A stretch of 64,000 bases of DNA, taken from NCBI RefSeq assembly GCF_000429445.1, contig NZ_AUBW01000003.1, positions 186,001 through 250,000 of the forward strand, read 5' to 3'. A model generated the notes under the pieces. That model ran no database searches and was not told where the DNA came from. It was given only the letters and a program-made list of their open reading frames with translations. Numbering within the stretch: position 1 is the first letter of the stretch; each line of letters starts with the position of its first letter. Of the stretch, positions 7,377 to 16,840 are shown piece after piece. Position numbers and translations under genes: made by a program. This DNA comes from Algoriphagus terrigena DSM 22685. GTDB taxonomy: Bacteria > Bacteroidota > Bacteroidia > Cytophagales > Cyclobacteriaceae.

Positions 7377-9839
7377 ATGCGATTTGTTCTGATCTTCTGC
7401 CTCGGATTTGCCAGCGTCTTTTGCTCCTATGGCCAAAGCCAGATACGGGGGAAAGTGCTCGACGAACTGACCCGAAGCCCGATTGAGTTTGCCAGCGCGG
7501 CCCTCTATCAGAGTGGGGACAGCACCCTCGTCGAGGGCGGCATCACGGATGTGAACGGTGATTTCTTAATTGAAAACGTCGGACCCGGCAGCTACTATTT
7601 GAAGGTGAGCTTCATCGGTTTTCGCACGCTCGGAAGTCCGGTTTTCGATTTGGGTAAGAATGAAAAACGTGATTTGGGAGTCTTGGGACTAAGCCCGGAT
7701 CTGCAGCAGCTGGAAGGGGTCGACGTGCAGGGACAAAAGATTACTTCGGATTTTCAGCTCGACAAGCAGAGCTATTCAGCTGAAAATTTTGAAGCGGCCC
7801 AAGGCGGAAGCGCGACGGATATCCTCAAAAATCTGCCCGGGATCAGCATCAACGGAGAAGGTCAGCTTTCCATCCGGGGAGCGACAGGATTTGTGGTGAT
7901 GCTCAACGGTAAGCCGGTCCAAGGAGATCCGATGATGATACTTAGCCAGCTACCTGCAAATGGGATCGAAAAGGTCGAATGGATTTCGTCGCCGTCTGCC
8001 CGGTATGATTCCGAAGGGAAAGCAGGAATGATCAACATCACGACCAAAAAAGGAACTACCGACGGGCTGTACCTGCAATTCAACTCCAGGCTGGGATTCC
8101 CACCCGTCGAAAATTATGACAATGCGTCAAATCCACAGCGGTACGGGGGTGATTTCAATCTCAATTACCTGAAGGGGAAATGGGATTTCTCTTTAGGAGC
8201 CAGTTACCAACGAAATGATCTGGCGGGTCGTAGGATTGGCGAAGTCTACACGATCAGCGGAGATACGACTACCTATTTCCCTTCCGCAGGTGAGCGGAGT
8301 ACCGATGAGGTAAATTATTCCGGCAGATTTACCGTCGGGTTTAATCCAAATCAGAACGATGCCTTCAGCCTGGGATTCTTTGCCGGAGTGCGGGACAAGG
8401 TCCGGACAGCTGACATCCTGTATTACGACAACCATGCAGAAGTCAATGGCCAGGATCTCTACACCATGCAGTATTTCAATGCCAACGAGCAAAACCGGCG
8501 CGGTGATTTTGTCCTTGGTAGCTTGGATTATGCGCATACGTTTGAGAATTCTTCAAAGCTGAGCACCTCCTTCCTTTACGAATACACCATGCTCGGAGGC
8601 CCCACGATCAACCGAAATCTCGGATATCCCGACATGACACAAGTCTATCAGGACGAATACAACACCAATGACAATCCGCTGAATGGTTGGCGAGTCAATC
8701 TCGACTATACGTTCAAACCTCTCACTATCGGTCAGCTGCAGGTCGGATACCAATACCGCAATCTGGACCACAAGGGCGACTTCGTCTACGAGCGGAAAAA
8801 CAATGAAAGCGGCGAGTTTGAACTCGTGCCTGAGTTTTCCAGCAATGTTGACCTCCAGCATTTGATCCATTCCGCCTATTTCCAACTGGATAAGAAATTG
8901 AACAAGTTCAGCTATGGAGCCGGCCTTCGGGTGGAAATGATGGACCGTGACTTCTGGCTGAAGGACAAAGCGGGCACCTTGGACACGCTGTATGTCTATG
9001 ACTATCTGCGTCCCTTTGCGAGCGCAAATCTGGGATATCAAGTCAATGAGGAGTTGCAGCTGAAAGCCAATTTCAGCCAACGTGTGGAGCGGACTACAAC
9101 CTTCAAGATGAATCCATTTCCTGAGCGCGAACACAGCGAGACGCTGGAGCAAGGTGATCCCGAGCTCCTTCCGGAGTTTATCAACCTCCTGGAGGTCGGC
9201 ATGGTGAAAAACTGGAAGGACAATAGCTTCTATGCTACAGCCTATCATTCTCGGGTCAAGAACCTGGTCAACCGTGTAAACACGGTGTACAATGACACGA
9301 TCTTAAACCGAATCTACTCCAATGTCGGCACCGGAAAATCCACCGGAATCGACCTTGGAGCAGAGCTTTATCCAGCCGATTGGTGGAAATTCTTTGCAGG
9401 ATTCAACGGCTATTACTACTCGATCAAAGGCGAATTTGATGACCGACCAGTTGATACTTCGTCATGGGTTTACTCGTTCAATCTGACTTCGAGTTTTGAG
9501 ATCTTCCCGACCGTATCCCTTCAGGCTTCTTTCAGCTACCTGTCCAAGCGGGTCACTGCCCAGGGGGAAGACGGTCGCTTCTACAATCCCAATTTGTCCA
9601 TCAAAAAATCCTGGCTGGACAACCGACTCACCGCCAATCTGCTGTGGCAAAACATCGACTTAGGCGCGCTGAAGAGCAATGAACAAAGAATCACGACGTA
9701 CCGAGAAGGGGAGTTTTTCACCACGACCAACTACATCTATGAGGTGGACGTGATTGTGCTCAACTTGTCCTATACGCTCAATTCTTCCAAGAACAGGGCG
9801 AAATTTGTGAAGAGTGAGTTTGGGGAGAAGGAGTTTTGA
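7377..9839 (+). CDS. Outer membrane beta-barrel protein with carboxypeptidase-regulatory-like and plug domains
   Basis: This 820-residue protein begins with a signal peptide (1-20, cut near SYGQ). A CarboxypepD_reg-like beta-sandwich follows (about 22-110, QIRGKVLDE..SPIEFASAALY..TDVNGDFLIENV). Next is a TonB plug-like segment (about 125-235, ending in a SARYDSEGKAGMINITTKK motif) and a long barrel-forming region resembling the OMP_b-brl_3 family. There is no clear TonB box and no partner SusD lipoprotein, so it is better named a TonB-receptor-like outer membrane protein than a transporter of a known substrate. It is a single gene, 160 bp after the sugar porter and on the same strand. Confidence 0.9.
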   Translation: MRFVLIFCLGFASVFCSYGQSQIRGKVLDELTRSPIEFASAALYQSGDSTLVEGGITDVNGDFLIENVGPGSYYLKVSFIGFRTLGSPVFDLGKNEKRDLGVLGLSPDLQQLEGVDVQGQKITSDFQLDKQSYSAENFEAAQGGSATDILKNLPGISINGEGQLSIRGATGFVVMLNGKPVQGDPMMILSQLPANGIEKVEWISSPSARYDSEGKAGMINITTKKGTTDGLYLQFNSRLGFPPVENYDNASNPQRYGGDFNLNYLKGKWDFSLGASYQRNDLAGRRIGEVYTISGDTTTYFPSAGERSTDEVNYSGRFTVGFNPNQNDAFSLGFFAGVRDKVRTADILYYDNHAEVNGQDLYTMQYFNANEQNRRGDFVLGSLDYAHTFENSSKLSTSFLYEYTMLGGPTINRNLGYPDMTQVYQDEYNTNDNPLNGWRVNLDYTFKPLTIGQLQVGYQYRNLDHKGDFVYERKNNESGEFELVPEFSSNVDLQHLIHSAYFQLDKKLNKFSYGAGLRVEMMDRDFWLKDKAGTLDTLYVYDYLRPFASANLGYQVNEELQLKANFSQRVERTTTFKMNPFPEREHSETLEQGDPELLPEFINLLEVGMVKNWKDNSFYATAYHSRVKNLVNRVNTVYNDTILNRIYSNVGTGKSTGIDLGAELYPADWWKFFAGFNGYYYSIKGEFDDRPVDTSSWVYSFNLTSSFEIFPTVSLQASFSYLSKRVTAQGEDGRFYNPNLSIKKSWLDNRLTANLLWQNIDLGALKSNEQRITTYREGEFFTTTNYIYEVDVIVLNLSYTLNSSKNRAKFVKSEFGEKEF

Positions 9840-9963
9840 GAGGAGACTTGGGACTGATGGGATGCTCTTGACTTCGGGGGATTTTCCGGACTTTTAGGAA
9901 CGGAGCAAGGCCTGTCCTTGCTGAAACTGTAAAATGATTTTAAGTGAAAATCAGATTCCTGGC

Positions 9964-9993
9964 AAAAAAACAAGGGCTGCAATTACGCAGCCC
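9964..9993 (-). terminator. Terminator of the small lipoprotein gene
   Basis: On the minus strand GGGCTGC-GTAATT-GCAGCCC is followed by TTG and seven T. It lies 44 bases past the stop codon of the lipoprotein at 10037. Confidence 0.85.
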
Positions 9994-10036
9994 TGTACAG
10001 ATTGTGTTAAGTAATCAATCCGCTTGTAGTCACATC

Positions 10037-10243
10037 CTAGTTGGTAGGATTTGCAGTAGTGTCAGTGGGGTAGGTGGTCGTATCGACTTCAGCCGGTTGC
10101 TCCAGCTCTGCCGGTTCTTCCATTTCCATTTGCTCCATGCTGTCCTCGTCTTCCGCCTTTTTCTCCCCGCAGGAGGTAAAGGCTACCGAAGCAAAGAAGC
10201 CGAACGCCAGAGTCAGTGTCAGAATTGATCTTAATTTTCTCAT
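10037..10243 (-). CDS. Small acidic lipoprotein
   Basis: This 68-residue product has a lipoprotein signal (MRKLRSILTLTLAFGFFASVA) and the lipobox FTSC with the acceptor cysteine at 25. The mature part is only about 44 residues long, very rich in E, M and P in its first half and in T and P at the end (VDTTTYPTDTTANPTN). It looks unstructured. Such tiny lipoproteins are common in Cytophagales and have no known role. It lies 12 bases after the MFS gene and ahead of a strong terminator, so it is probably the last gene of that transcript. Confidence 0.8.
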   Translation of the reverse strand: MRKLRSILTLTLAFGFFASVAFTSCGEKKAEDEDSMEQMEMEEPAELEQPAEVDTTTYPTDTTANPTN

Positions 10244-10255
10244 CTTGATAATGGT

Positions 10256-11515
10256 TTAGGGGTCTGTGGTAGAAAGATTTTTTCGATAGTTTCTTGAGTT
10301 GTGCCTGTCTGGGATCCTGAGTTTTATAACCAAAGAGGATCCGACAGTGAGCAGGCCTATGAGAATTATCGCATATTTGATACCAAACAGGTCTGCCGTA
10401 AAGCCAGAAAGTATCGCTCCGAACGCATATCCCATGTCCCGCCACAGCCTAAAAGTCCCGATACTTTCGGCCCGCTGTATAGGGTGTGTTTCTTCAGCAA
10501 TTGCCGCCAAAAACGTCGGGTAAACGATTGCGGTGCCCAATCCTAAAGCCACTGAGATGACCACGAAAAGGATATATCCCTGCGCAAAAGGCAAGCAGAG
10601 GATCGCTAATCCCTGCAGCAACATTCCCCAGAATAACAGCTTTTTCTTAGGAAGAATGTCGGCCATCTTCCCGGTGAAAAGTTGACTTATTCCCCAGACT
10701 GTGGGATAAATTGCCACAATAAGCCCCACTTGATCCAGCGGGAAATTCAGTGAAATCAGCAGAACCGGCAGCAATCCCCAGATCATGCCATCGTTCAGAT
10801 TATTGACCAGCCCGGCTTGGGTGATGGCGCTCAGAGTCTTGTTCCGGAAAGTCGTCTCCCAAAAGATGCCCCTCAAATTTGCTTTCGAATACCTCGCAGA
10901 CTCCGCCAGGACATGTCTTCCGGTGTCTTTTACAAACAATATTGTCAGGAGCAGACCCGTCAGCGCGACCAACTCGCCCAAGAGAAAGGGATAAGGCCGA
11001 ATCCCATACCGCTGGGCCATGTAAGCACTGACAAAAGCGAAGACTCCGACGGCGAGATACCCGGCAAATTCATTCAGCCCCATCGCTAATCCCCGGTCTT
11101 TTTCACCCACGAGGTCAATCTTCATGACGACCGTGCTGCTCCAGGTCAGCCCCTGACTGATGCCGAGCAGGATGTTGGAGACGATCACCCAGTGCCAATG
11201 GCTGGTGAAGGCGAGCATCAGCGGGACGGGCAACGCGATCACCCAGCCGATGAGCAAGAGGTTTTTTCGCCCGACACTGTTGGCAAGCCTTCCCGAAAAG
11301 TAGTTGGCGGCAGCCTTGCTCAAGCCGAATGCGGTGATGAAGGACAGGATGGCAAGATTGGATTCGAGTCCAAAGACCTCCGCAGCGAATTGCGGAAAGA
11401 TCGAGCGCTCCAGACCGATCATGGCTCCGACAAAAGCATTGATCAGGACCAGCAGCGAAAACTGCCGCCAGTTTTGACGCAAACCCAGGGCAACCGCTGA
11501 ACCTTCTTGTTTCAT
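10256..11515 (-). CDS. MFS transporter (efflux-type)
   Basis: This 419-residue protein has 12 membrane segments in two halves and a variant of the MFS loop 2-3 motif (GRLANSVGRKNLLLIGW). A second, weaker copy (GKMADILPKKKLLFWGM) is in the C-terminal half. The architecture and GISQGLTWSSTVVMKIDL in helix 4 fit drug/proton antiporter-like exporters of unknown substrate. It lies 52 bases after a Crp/Fnr regulator transcribed the same way, which may control it. The last 18 residues (RIPDRHNSRNYRKNLSTTDP) are a basic cytoplasmic tail. Confidence 0.88.
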   Translation of the reverse strand: MKQEGSAVALGLRQNWRQFSLLVLINAFVGAMIGLERSIFPQFAAEVFGLESNLAILSFITAFGLSKAAANYFSGRLANSVGRKNLLLIGWVIALPVPLMLAFTSHWHWVIVSNILLGISQGLTWSSTVVMKIDLVGEKDRGLAMGLNEFAGYLAVGVFAFVSAYMAQRYGIRPYPFLLGELVALTGLLLTILFVKDTGRHVLAESARYSKANLRGIFWETTFRNKTLSAITQAGLVNNLNDGMIWGLLPVLLISLNFPLDQVGLIVAIYPTVWGISQLFTGKMADILPKKKLLFWGMLLQGLAILCLPFAQGYILFVVISVALGLGTAIVYPTFLAAIAEETHPIQRAESIGTFRLWRDMGYAFGAILSGFTADLFGIKYAIILIGLLTVGSSLVIKLRIPDRHNSRNYRKNLSTTDP

Positions 11516-11567
11516 GGGACAAAAGTCCCAACAGGCGATTCCCCGTCCTTTTACAAATGTTAAATAA

Positions 11568-12152
11568 TCAGCGGACTGCAGCCCGGATACGGCTGAGACT
11601 GACCTGAGTGATCCCCAGGTAGGAGGCGATGTGCTTCAGCGAAATGCGCTTGATGAAATCAGGTTTTTCATCCAAAAGTTGCGCGTACCGTTCCTCTGCC
11701 GAATGAAACTGGATGGTTTCCATGCGGTGAACCGTGGCGACATAAGCCTGCTCGATGACCTTCCGAAACAAGCGCTCAATCTCCGGGGACTGATCAAAAA
11801 GTGAAAAGAGTGGCTCCGCAGGAATCCCGATAAAGACGGTATTTTCCAAAGCCTGGATAGCTTTCTTGCTCGGTTTGCCGGTGAAAAGACTTTCCGCGCG
11901 GATGATCAGGTCATTTTCAAAGGCAAAATATTCCGTGACCTCAACGCCGTCTTTCAGGTAAAAAATCCTCGCCAATCCTTCCTTCACGAAGTAAATCGTC
12001 TTGCATCGCCGACCGATTTCCTGGAGGTTTTGATTTTTGCGGATCGGAATAAGTGAGCAAAGTGAAAGCACCGCATCCACCGCCTCGGTGGAAAGGGGCT
12101 GGATTTGGTAAAGGACATCCAAGAAACCCGCCAGTTGGCCTTTGTCGGTCAT
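11568..12152 (-). CDS. Crp/Fnr family transcriptional regulator
   Basis: This 194-residue protein has an N-terminal cyclic-nucleotide-binding-like beta barrel (about 25-125, with LQEIGRRCKTIYFVKEGLAR) and a C-terminal winged helix (about 145-192). The recognition-helix region reads ISLKHIASYLGITQVSLSRIR. It lacks the four cysteines of true Fnr and the exact cAMP-contact residues of Crp, as is usual for the short Bacteroidota members of the family. It sits 10 bases after the PAP2 gene and 52 bases before the MFS exporter, probably inside one transcript. Confidence 0.9.
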   Translation of the reverse strand: MTDKGQLAGFLDVLYQIQPLSTEAVDAVLSLCSLIPIRKNQNLQEIGRRCKTIYFVKEGLARIFYLKDGVEVTEYFAFENDLIIRAESLFTGKPSKKAIQALENTVFIGIPAEPLFSLFDQSPEIERLFRKVIEQAYVATVHRMETIQFHSAEERYAQLLDEKPDFIKRISLKHIASYLGITQVSLSRIRAAVR

Positions 12153-12162
12153 AAGTTCGGCG

Positions 12163-12738
12163 CTATTTCAGGGCTCGTTTGATCAGCTCCCGCTTGATAA
12201 AGACGATCAAAAACCACACGAGCCAGGCGAAAGCAGCACCTATCAATGCGCCTACCAGGATGTCGAATGGATAATGGACTCCCAGATAAACCCTGGAAAA
12301 ACTGACCACCACCGCATAGAGATACAGCCAGCCGAGGTTTTTGACTTTTCCCTTCAGCTTCAGATTGAGAAAGACCGCAACTCCAAAGGTGTTGGCGGCG
12401 TGGGAAGAAGCGAAACCATACAGCCCGCCACACCGCTCGTAATTGTACATGAGGTCCTCCCATCGCGGGTCGTGACATGGTCTAAGTCGCTCGACAAAGG
12501 GCTTCAGAAAGCCCGAAGTCAGCTGATCGGCAGCCAGGATAGTCAGAGCGACGCCGCCCAAAACCCACCAGGCATTTACCCGGTCCTGCCTGAAGATCCG
12601 CCAGATCAGATAAACATACAGCGGAACCCAAGTGATCGTCTCGGAGATCTGAAACATGATCGGATCCAGCCAGTCCACGTGGTGTGAATTGAGCCAGAGG
12701 AAAAACTCCTCATCCCATTTTTTCAGCGTTTCGATCAT
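12163..12738 (-). CDS. PAP2 family phosphatase (undecaprenyl-diphosphatase-like)
   Basis: This 191-residue integral membrane protein has about five or six helices and the three PAP2 motifs: KPFVERLRP (K-x6-RP), YGFASSHAANTFG (the PSGH region, here A-S-S-H) and SRVYLGVHYPFDILVG (SR-x5-H-x3-D). Enzymes of this group remove phosphate from lipid pyrophosphates such as undecaprenyl diphosphate or from phosphatidic acid. The ATG shares one base with the hemF stop codon (TAATG), so the two are probably translationally coupled. Confidence 0.92.
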   Translation of the reverse strand: MIETLKKWDEEFFLWLNSHHVDWLDPIMFQISETITWVPLYVYLIWRIFRQDRVNAWWVLGGVALTILAADQLTSGFLKPFVERLRPCHDPRWEDLMYNYERCGGLYGFASSHAANTFGVAVFLNLKLKGKVKNLGWLYLYAVVVSFSRVYLGVHYPFDILVGALIGAAFAWLVWFLIVFIKRELIKRALK

Positions 12739-13646
12739 TACTCAAAAGATAACCAATCGATGCCCTTTTTCAGGTGGTTCAGGGTGAATTCTTCCGGGCT
12801 GCCCGGCTTGGGTTGATGCATATAGGTCCATTCCGCCTGTGGCGGCATACTCATCAGGATGCTCTCGGTCCGGCCATTGGTGTCGAGTCCAAACTTGGTT
12901 CCAGCATCCCAGACTAGGTTAAACTCCACATAGCGGCCTCTGCGGAGATTTTGCCAGGCTTTCTCTTCCTGTCCGTAGGGGATCTTGGAGTTTTTCTGCA
13001 TGAAATGAGAGTAGACTCTCGGGAAAAGCCGGCCGAGTTCCAGGCTGAAGTCGAGGATTTGCTGGAAGTGATCATCCGAGGTCGCACTGAGCCGATCGTA
13101 GAATATTCCCCCGATCCCGCGGGTTTCGTTTCGATGCTTTACGAAAAAGTAATCGTCCGCCCAGGCTTTGAATTTGGGATAATATTCAGCGTCAAACTGA
13201 TCGCAGGCCGCTTTCACTTCTTGATGAAAATACCTGGCGTCTGCGGCGTCGACGTAATGTGGAGTCAGGTCAATCCCGCCTCCAAACCAATGCACGCCAT
13301 TGTCCATCTCAAAATACCGGATATTCATGTGGATGATCGGCACCATGGGGCTATAGGGGTGCAACACGATCGATACGCCGGTCGCAAAGAATTCAGCTTC
13401 TTTCAAGCCGAGTTTCCTGAGGATTTTTTCCGGAGTTGGTCCATGAACTTCCGAAAATGCCACGCCGCCCTTTTCGATGATCGCCCCGCCTTGGAATGTC
13501 CGTGTGCGCCCGCCGCCGCCATCTTCCCTCGTCCATCGGTCTTCCACAAACTTGCCCTGCCCATCTCCCTGCTCCAGTCCGGCGCAGATGTGATCCTGTA
13601 TTTGACGGTAGATCTCGGCGATTTCGGTTTTTGTTTTTCTACTCAT
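12738..13646 (-). CDS. hemF: Oxygen-dependent coproporphyrinogen III oxidase
   Basis: This 302-residue enzyme decarboxylates coproporphyrinogen III to protoporphyrinogen IX using O2, a late step of heme synthesis. It shows the family's block structure: GGGGRTRTFQGGAIIEKGGV, then MNIRYFE, HWFGGGIDLTPHY with the active-site His region, KHRNETRGIGGIFYDRL, and the C-terminal RGRYVEFNLVWDAGTKFGL with TESILMSMPP. The start was placed at MSRKTKTEIAE; the 34 upstream residues of the open frame overlap tamL. It lies 7 bases after tamL and overlaps the PAP2 gene by one base. Its presence points to an aerobic lifestyle. Confidence 0.97.
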   Translation of the reverse strand: MSRKTKTEIAEIYRQIQDHICAGLEQGDGQGKFVEDRWTREDGGGGRTRTFQGGAIIEKGGVAFSEVHGPTPEKILRKLGLKEAEFFATGVSIVLHPYSPMVPIIHMNIRYFEMDNGVHWFGGGIDLTPHYVDAADARYFHQEVKAACDQFDAEYYPKFKAWADDYFFVKHRNETRGIGGIFYDRLSATSDDHFQQILDFSLELGRLFPRVYSHFMQKNSKIPYGQEEKAWQNLRRGRYVEFNLVWDAGTKFGLDTNGRTESILMSMPPQAEWTYMHQPKPGSPEEFTLNHLKKGIDWLSFE

Positions 13647-13653
13647 GTTGCGT

Positions 13654-16101
13654 TTAGAAAGGATAGCCAATCCCAAAATTAAGCACTGTTTGGCCTTTGA
13701 CCCCAAAGGGTCGCTGGAAAGAAATGTTGTCCAGCACCCATCGCTCACCGATGGGCCTTGCTGGATCGACCATCTTGGTGGCTAAGTCGAGTCGGACGAC
13801 CAGAAAATCAAAGTCCATCCGTAAGCCGATGCCGGTGCCGACAGCAAGTTCTCTGTAGAAACGGTCCCATCGGAAGTCTGCTCCAGGCCGGGCGGCATCG
13901 TATCCGACCACCCAGCTGTTGCCCAAGTCCAGAAACACGGCCATGTCAAAGTAGCCGACGAGCTTTCTCCGGTATTCCAGCATGCTCTCCAGGATCATCT
14001 CCGCCGGCTGCTCGTTGGTGTAGTCGTATTCTCCTTCTTCCCCTGTGATCGGCACATAGCTGCCGGGGCCCAACCTTCTGGCTTGCCAAGCCCGGATACT
14101 CGTACCACCTCCCGCAAAGAAGTATTTTTCGTAAGGGAGGATTCCTGCACTGACGCCATAAGGCATTGCCCAGCCGAAGTTGAGCCGATACGCAAGTTTT
14201 TGTTTTTCATCCAGCGGATAATAGCGCCTGAAATCGATCTGGGTTTTGACCCACTGAAAGTTGGCGTATTCGATATCCGGTTCACTGTTGCTTCTGACGT
14301 CAAAAAAGTTGAGCGTGGTACCGCCGCTTTCTGCAAAGAGCCGAAGCAAAGAGGCTTTTTTTGAGTTGAAATCCCCGTATTTGTTGAAATTGATAATCGA
14401 TTGTCCCGAGATGCTGCTGATGAAAGAGGGTAGAAAAGACCAGATCAGGTTGTTGCCCTCATTCTGAAGGTCTTCCAGGATTTGGAGGAATTCATCTTGG
14501 ATTTTTGGGGTGCGGATGTAGCTCAGATCGGCAGCATTCAGCGTGTACAGTACCCGGTTGTTGGCGGTAGCCCAGGTATAGGAAAACTGTCCGTTCACGG
14601 AGTTTCTGGTGTATTCAGGGCGCTTGGTGTAGATGTAGCTTAGCCTCGTCCGAGTATTGGGATTGTAGCGCCCGTACTTTTCCAGCGTGCCTGGGGCAAA
14701 AGGGATCAAGAATCGGGGGAAGATCACTGTCACGCCCGTGCTGATCTCGGAACTTTGGTAGACACCCTGATCGGTCGCCGAGGCAACTCCCTCCAGGCCC
14801 GCGCGAAAGTTGAATTCCAGGATTTCACCGGCTCGAAAGAAGTTTCTGTTCCGCAGAGAAGTACTGAAAAAAGGCCCCGGCAACTGCTCAGTGATGGTCA
14901 TCCCGAGTTGGTTGGTCAGCTGGTATTTTTGGTTGGGCTGGGTGAAGATATTGGCAGTCAGCGAAGTGCCGAGCGTATCAAAGGTGATGTTGACAAAGCG
15001 AAACAAGTCCAGATTGCTCAGTTGGCGCTGGGTCTCTATCGCGGAGGTTCTGCTGTAAGGCTGGCCGGTCTGGAGGAAGATTCTCGAGGCGAGGACCTTG
15101 GCAGAGTAGTGGTTGTGGTAGAAAGAAAAGTTGATGTCCCGGTATTTCTCCAGGACCCGTCGATCTACAAATTCGTTGCTGGGAGGATTGATTCGGAAAG
15201 CGATCGAGTCGATCGTGTACACTTCGTGTTTGTCTGTAAACGTCGGTTTTTGGATCAGTTGCTCCAGTTTGATCGTCTTGGTAGCCGTGTCCTGATAGGC
15301 GATGTAGTTGATGTACGACTTCGAAAACATGTAGAAACCGTTGTTTTTCAACAGTTCTTCGATCCGATTGCGCTCACCGGCGATATTGTCCTGATTGTAG
15401 TATTCTCCCTCCTTCAGCAGAGAAGACTTGGATGTCTGATTGAGTAATTTGATGATCTCGGGATTGTCTGTCCGGGTGTACGCCGAGTCGAGGACATAGG
15501 GCTGTCCCTCGGTGACTTGATAGGTGACAAAAGCTTTTTTCTTCTTTGTTTCTACCTCATACGCCACGTCTGAATCAAAATAGCCATGATTGACCAGGTA
15601 GCCTTTGAGGTTGTCGACGGTCGTTTCGGTCTCTGCGCTATCCAGTACTACGAGTGGATTACCCGTACGCATGACGGCATTGCCAAACTCCAGTTTTTTC
15701 TCCAGGCCATCTATCTGTGAGCTGAGCTTTTCAGATTTCTTCCGGAGTTTTTTGTCGTCAGGCAGGGTGTCTCTGGCGAGCTCGATCGCGGACAATTTTT
15801 CATTTGCGAGTGACAGCTTCGCGGCTACTTTGGTACTGTCATAGAAATTTTCGCCGATCCGATAGATCGTGACCCCGAGAGATCCGCCGAGAAACCGTGT
15901 GTTGGGTTCCTGTTCGATCAAGCCGTAGAGGTCTTCCTTTTCGGATTTTTCGATACCGGTGATCTCGTTTTCATAGACGGCATATCGGCCTTCCGGTAGG
16001 TCTTTGGTAAGTGAACAGCCGATGCAAAGCCCCAGAAGAGTGATAAAAAGTATATATTTGGAGGATTTCAAATCGGAATAAGCTGAAGGGATGCTGAGCA
16101 A
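13654..16101 (-). CDS. tamL: TamL-type outer membrane assembly lipoprotein (BamA/TamA family)
   Basis: This protein of about 815 residues belongs to the Omp85 superfamily. It has a lipoprotein signal (KYILFITLLGLCIGC), POTRA-like domains (about 35-440) and a 16-strand surface-antigen barrel in the C-terminal half. The barrel carries a GGGTSIRAW motif, close to the conserved strand/loop 6 region, and an aromatic C-terminus (LNFGIGYPF). In Bacteroidota the lipid-anchored TamA relative is called TamL and works with TamB, which is not in this window. No ATG is available. Translation must start at TTG, either 16101 or 16071; the latter gives MKSSKYILF with the lipobox cysteine at 19. The longer option overlaps the divergent methyltransferase gene by 11 bp. 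Confidence 0.88.
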   Translation of the reverse strand: MLSIPSAYSDLKSSKYILFITLLGLCIGCSLTKDLPEGRYAVYENEITGIEKSEKEDLYGLIEQEPNTRFLGGSLGVTIYRIGENFYDSTKVAAKLSLANEKLSAIELARDTLPDDKKLRKKSEKLSSQIDGLEKKLEFGNAVMRTGNPLVVLDSAETETTVDNLKGYLVNHGYFDSDVAYEVETKKKKAFVTYQVTEGQPYVLDSAYTRTDNPEIIKLLNQTSKSSLLKEGEYYNQDNIAGERNRIEELLKNNGFYMFSKSYINYIAYQDTATKTIKLEQLIQKPTFTDKHEVYTIDSIAFRINPPSNEFVDRRVLEKYRDINFSFYHNHYSAKVLASRIFLQTGQPYSRTSAIETQRQLSNLDLFRFVNITFDTLGTSLTANIFTQPNQKYQLTNQLGMTITEQLPGPFFSTSLRNRNFFRAGEILEFNFRAGLEGVASATDQGVYQSSEISTGVTVIFPRFLIPFAPGTLEKYGRYNPNTRTRLSYIYTKRPEYTRNSVNGQFSYTWATANNRVLYTLNAADLSYIRTPKIQDEFLQILEDLQNEGNNLIWSFLPSFISSISGQSIINFNKYGDFNSKKASLLRLFAESGGTTLNFFDVRSNSEPDIEYANFQWVKTQIDFRRYYPLDEKQKLAYRLNFGWAMPYGVSAGILPYEKYFFAGGGTSIRAWQARRLGPGSYVPITGEEGEYDYTNEQPAEMILESMLEYRRKLVGYFDMAVFLDLGNSWVVGYDAARPGADFRWDRFYRELAVGTGIGLRMDFDFLVVRLDLATKMVDPARPIGERWVLDNISFQRPFGVKGQTVLNFGIGYPF

Positions 16102-16840
16102 AAATACAGTTAAGTTTATTAAATCCTTACATCAAAAAAAATACCGAAGCGAGAGCGGAAAGTTCTTTGTAGAGGGCGAGAAAAGTGTTTTGGAGGTGTT
16201 GCAGTCTGATTTTTTGGTGGAAATGCTGGTGGTGACGGAGGCGTTTGAAAGCCGGCATCCTGAGATTCTAAGGGCCTTTCGCGGCCAACTTCTTACCGCC
16301 ACTCAAGGTCAACTCGAAGATTTGGGCCAATTTCAGTCAAATGATGCTGCGCTTGCAGTGGTGGAGATGAAAAACAATGCGCCGTTCGATCCTGAGGGAG
16401 AATCCCTGATCTTGGCTTTGGACGATGTGCGGGATCCCGGTAATCTTGGCACAATCGTACGCATCGCGGACTGGTACGGGATCACCAAGTTGGTGTTTTC
16501 TCCACAGACTGCTGAGTTTTACAATCCCAAGGTGATCCAGTCTACCATGGGCTCGTTTACCAGAGTACAGTTTTTCTACGAAGACTTGACCACGGTATTT
16601 GACCGATGGAAGCTTCCGGTGTATGGGGCTTTTTTGGGAGGTGAAAATATCCACCAGCTGCAAAACCCGACTTCCGGAGTTCTGCTGATGGGAAATGAGT
16701 CCAAGGGTATTTCACCTGTGTTGGAAGAGAAGGTGACCCAAAAAGTCACGATCCCCGGATTTGGAAAAGCAGAATCCTTGAACGTAGCGATCGCTACGGC
16801 CATACTTTGCGATAATTTTAAAAGGCTGATGGGCTCATGA
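16091..16840 (+). CDS. TrmH/SpoU family RNA 2'-O-methyltransferase
   Basis: This 249-residue protein has an N-terminal substrate-binding domain of L30e type (about 5-95) and a SPOUT catalytic domain with the three signature motifs: LDDVRDPGNLGTIVRIADWYG, LLMGNESKGIS and IPGFGKAESLNVAIATAI. Family members methylate ribose 2'-OH in rRNA or tRNA with S-adenosylmethionine. The exact target cannot be told from sequence alone. Its start abuts or overlaps that of tamL on the other strand, and its stop overlaps the next gene's start (ATGA), so it heads a small operon. Confidence 0.93.
   Translation: MLSKNTVKFIKSLHQKKYRSESGKFFVEGEKSVLEVLQSDFLVEMLVVTEAFESRHPEILRAFRGQLLTATQGQLEDLGQFQSNDAALAVVEMKNNAPFDPEGESLILALDDVRDPGNLGTIVRIADWYGITKLVFSPQTAEFYNPKVIQSTMGSFTRVQFFYEDLTTVFDRWKLPVYGAFLGGENIHQLQNPTSGVLLMGNESKGISPVLEEKVTQKVTIPGFGKAESLNVAIATAILCDNFKRLMGS

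Noticed and set aside
9900-9925. AGCAAGG..CCTTGCT hairpin after the outer membrane protein gene as its terminator
   Set aside because: No T run follows the stem.
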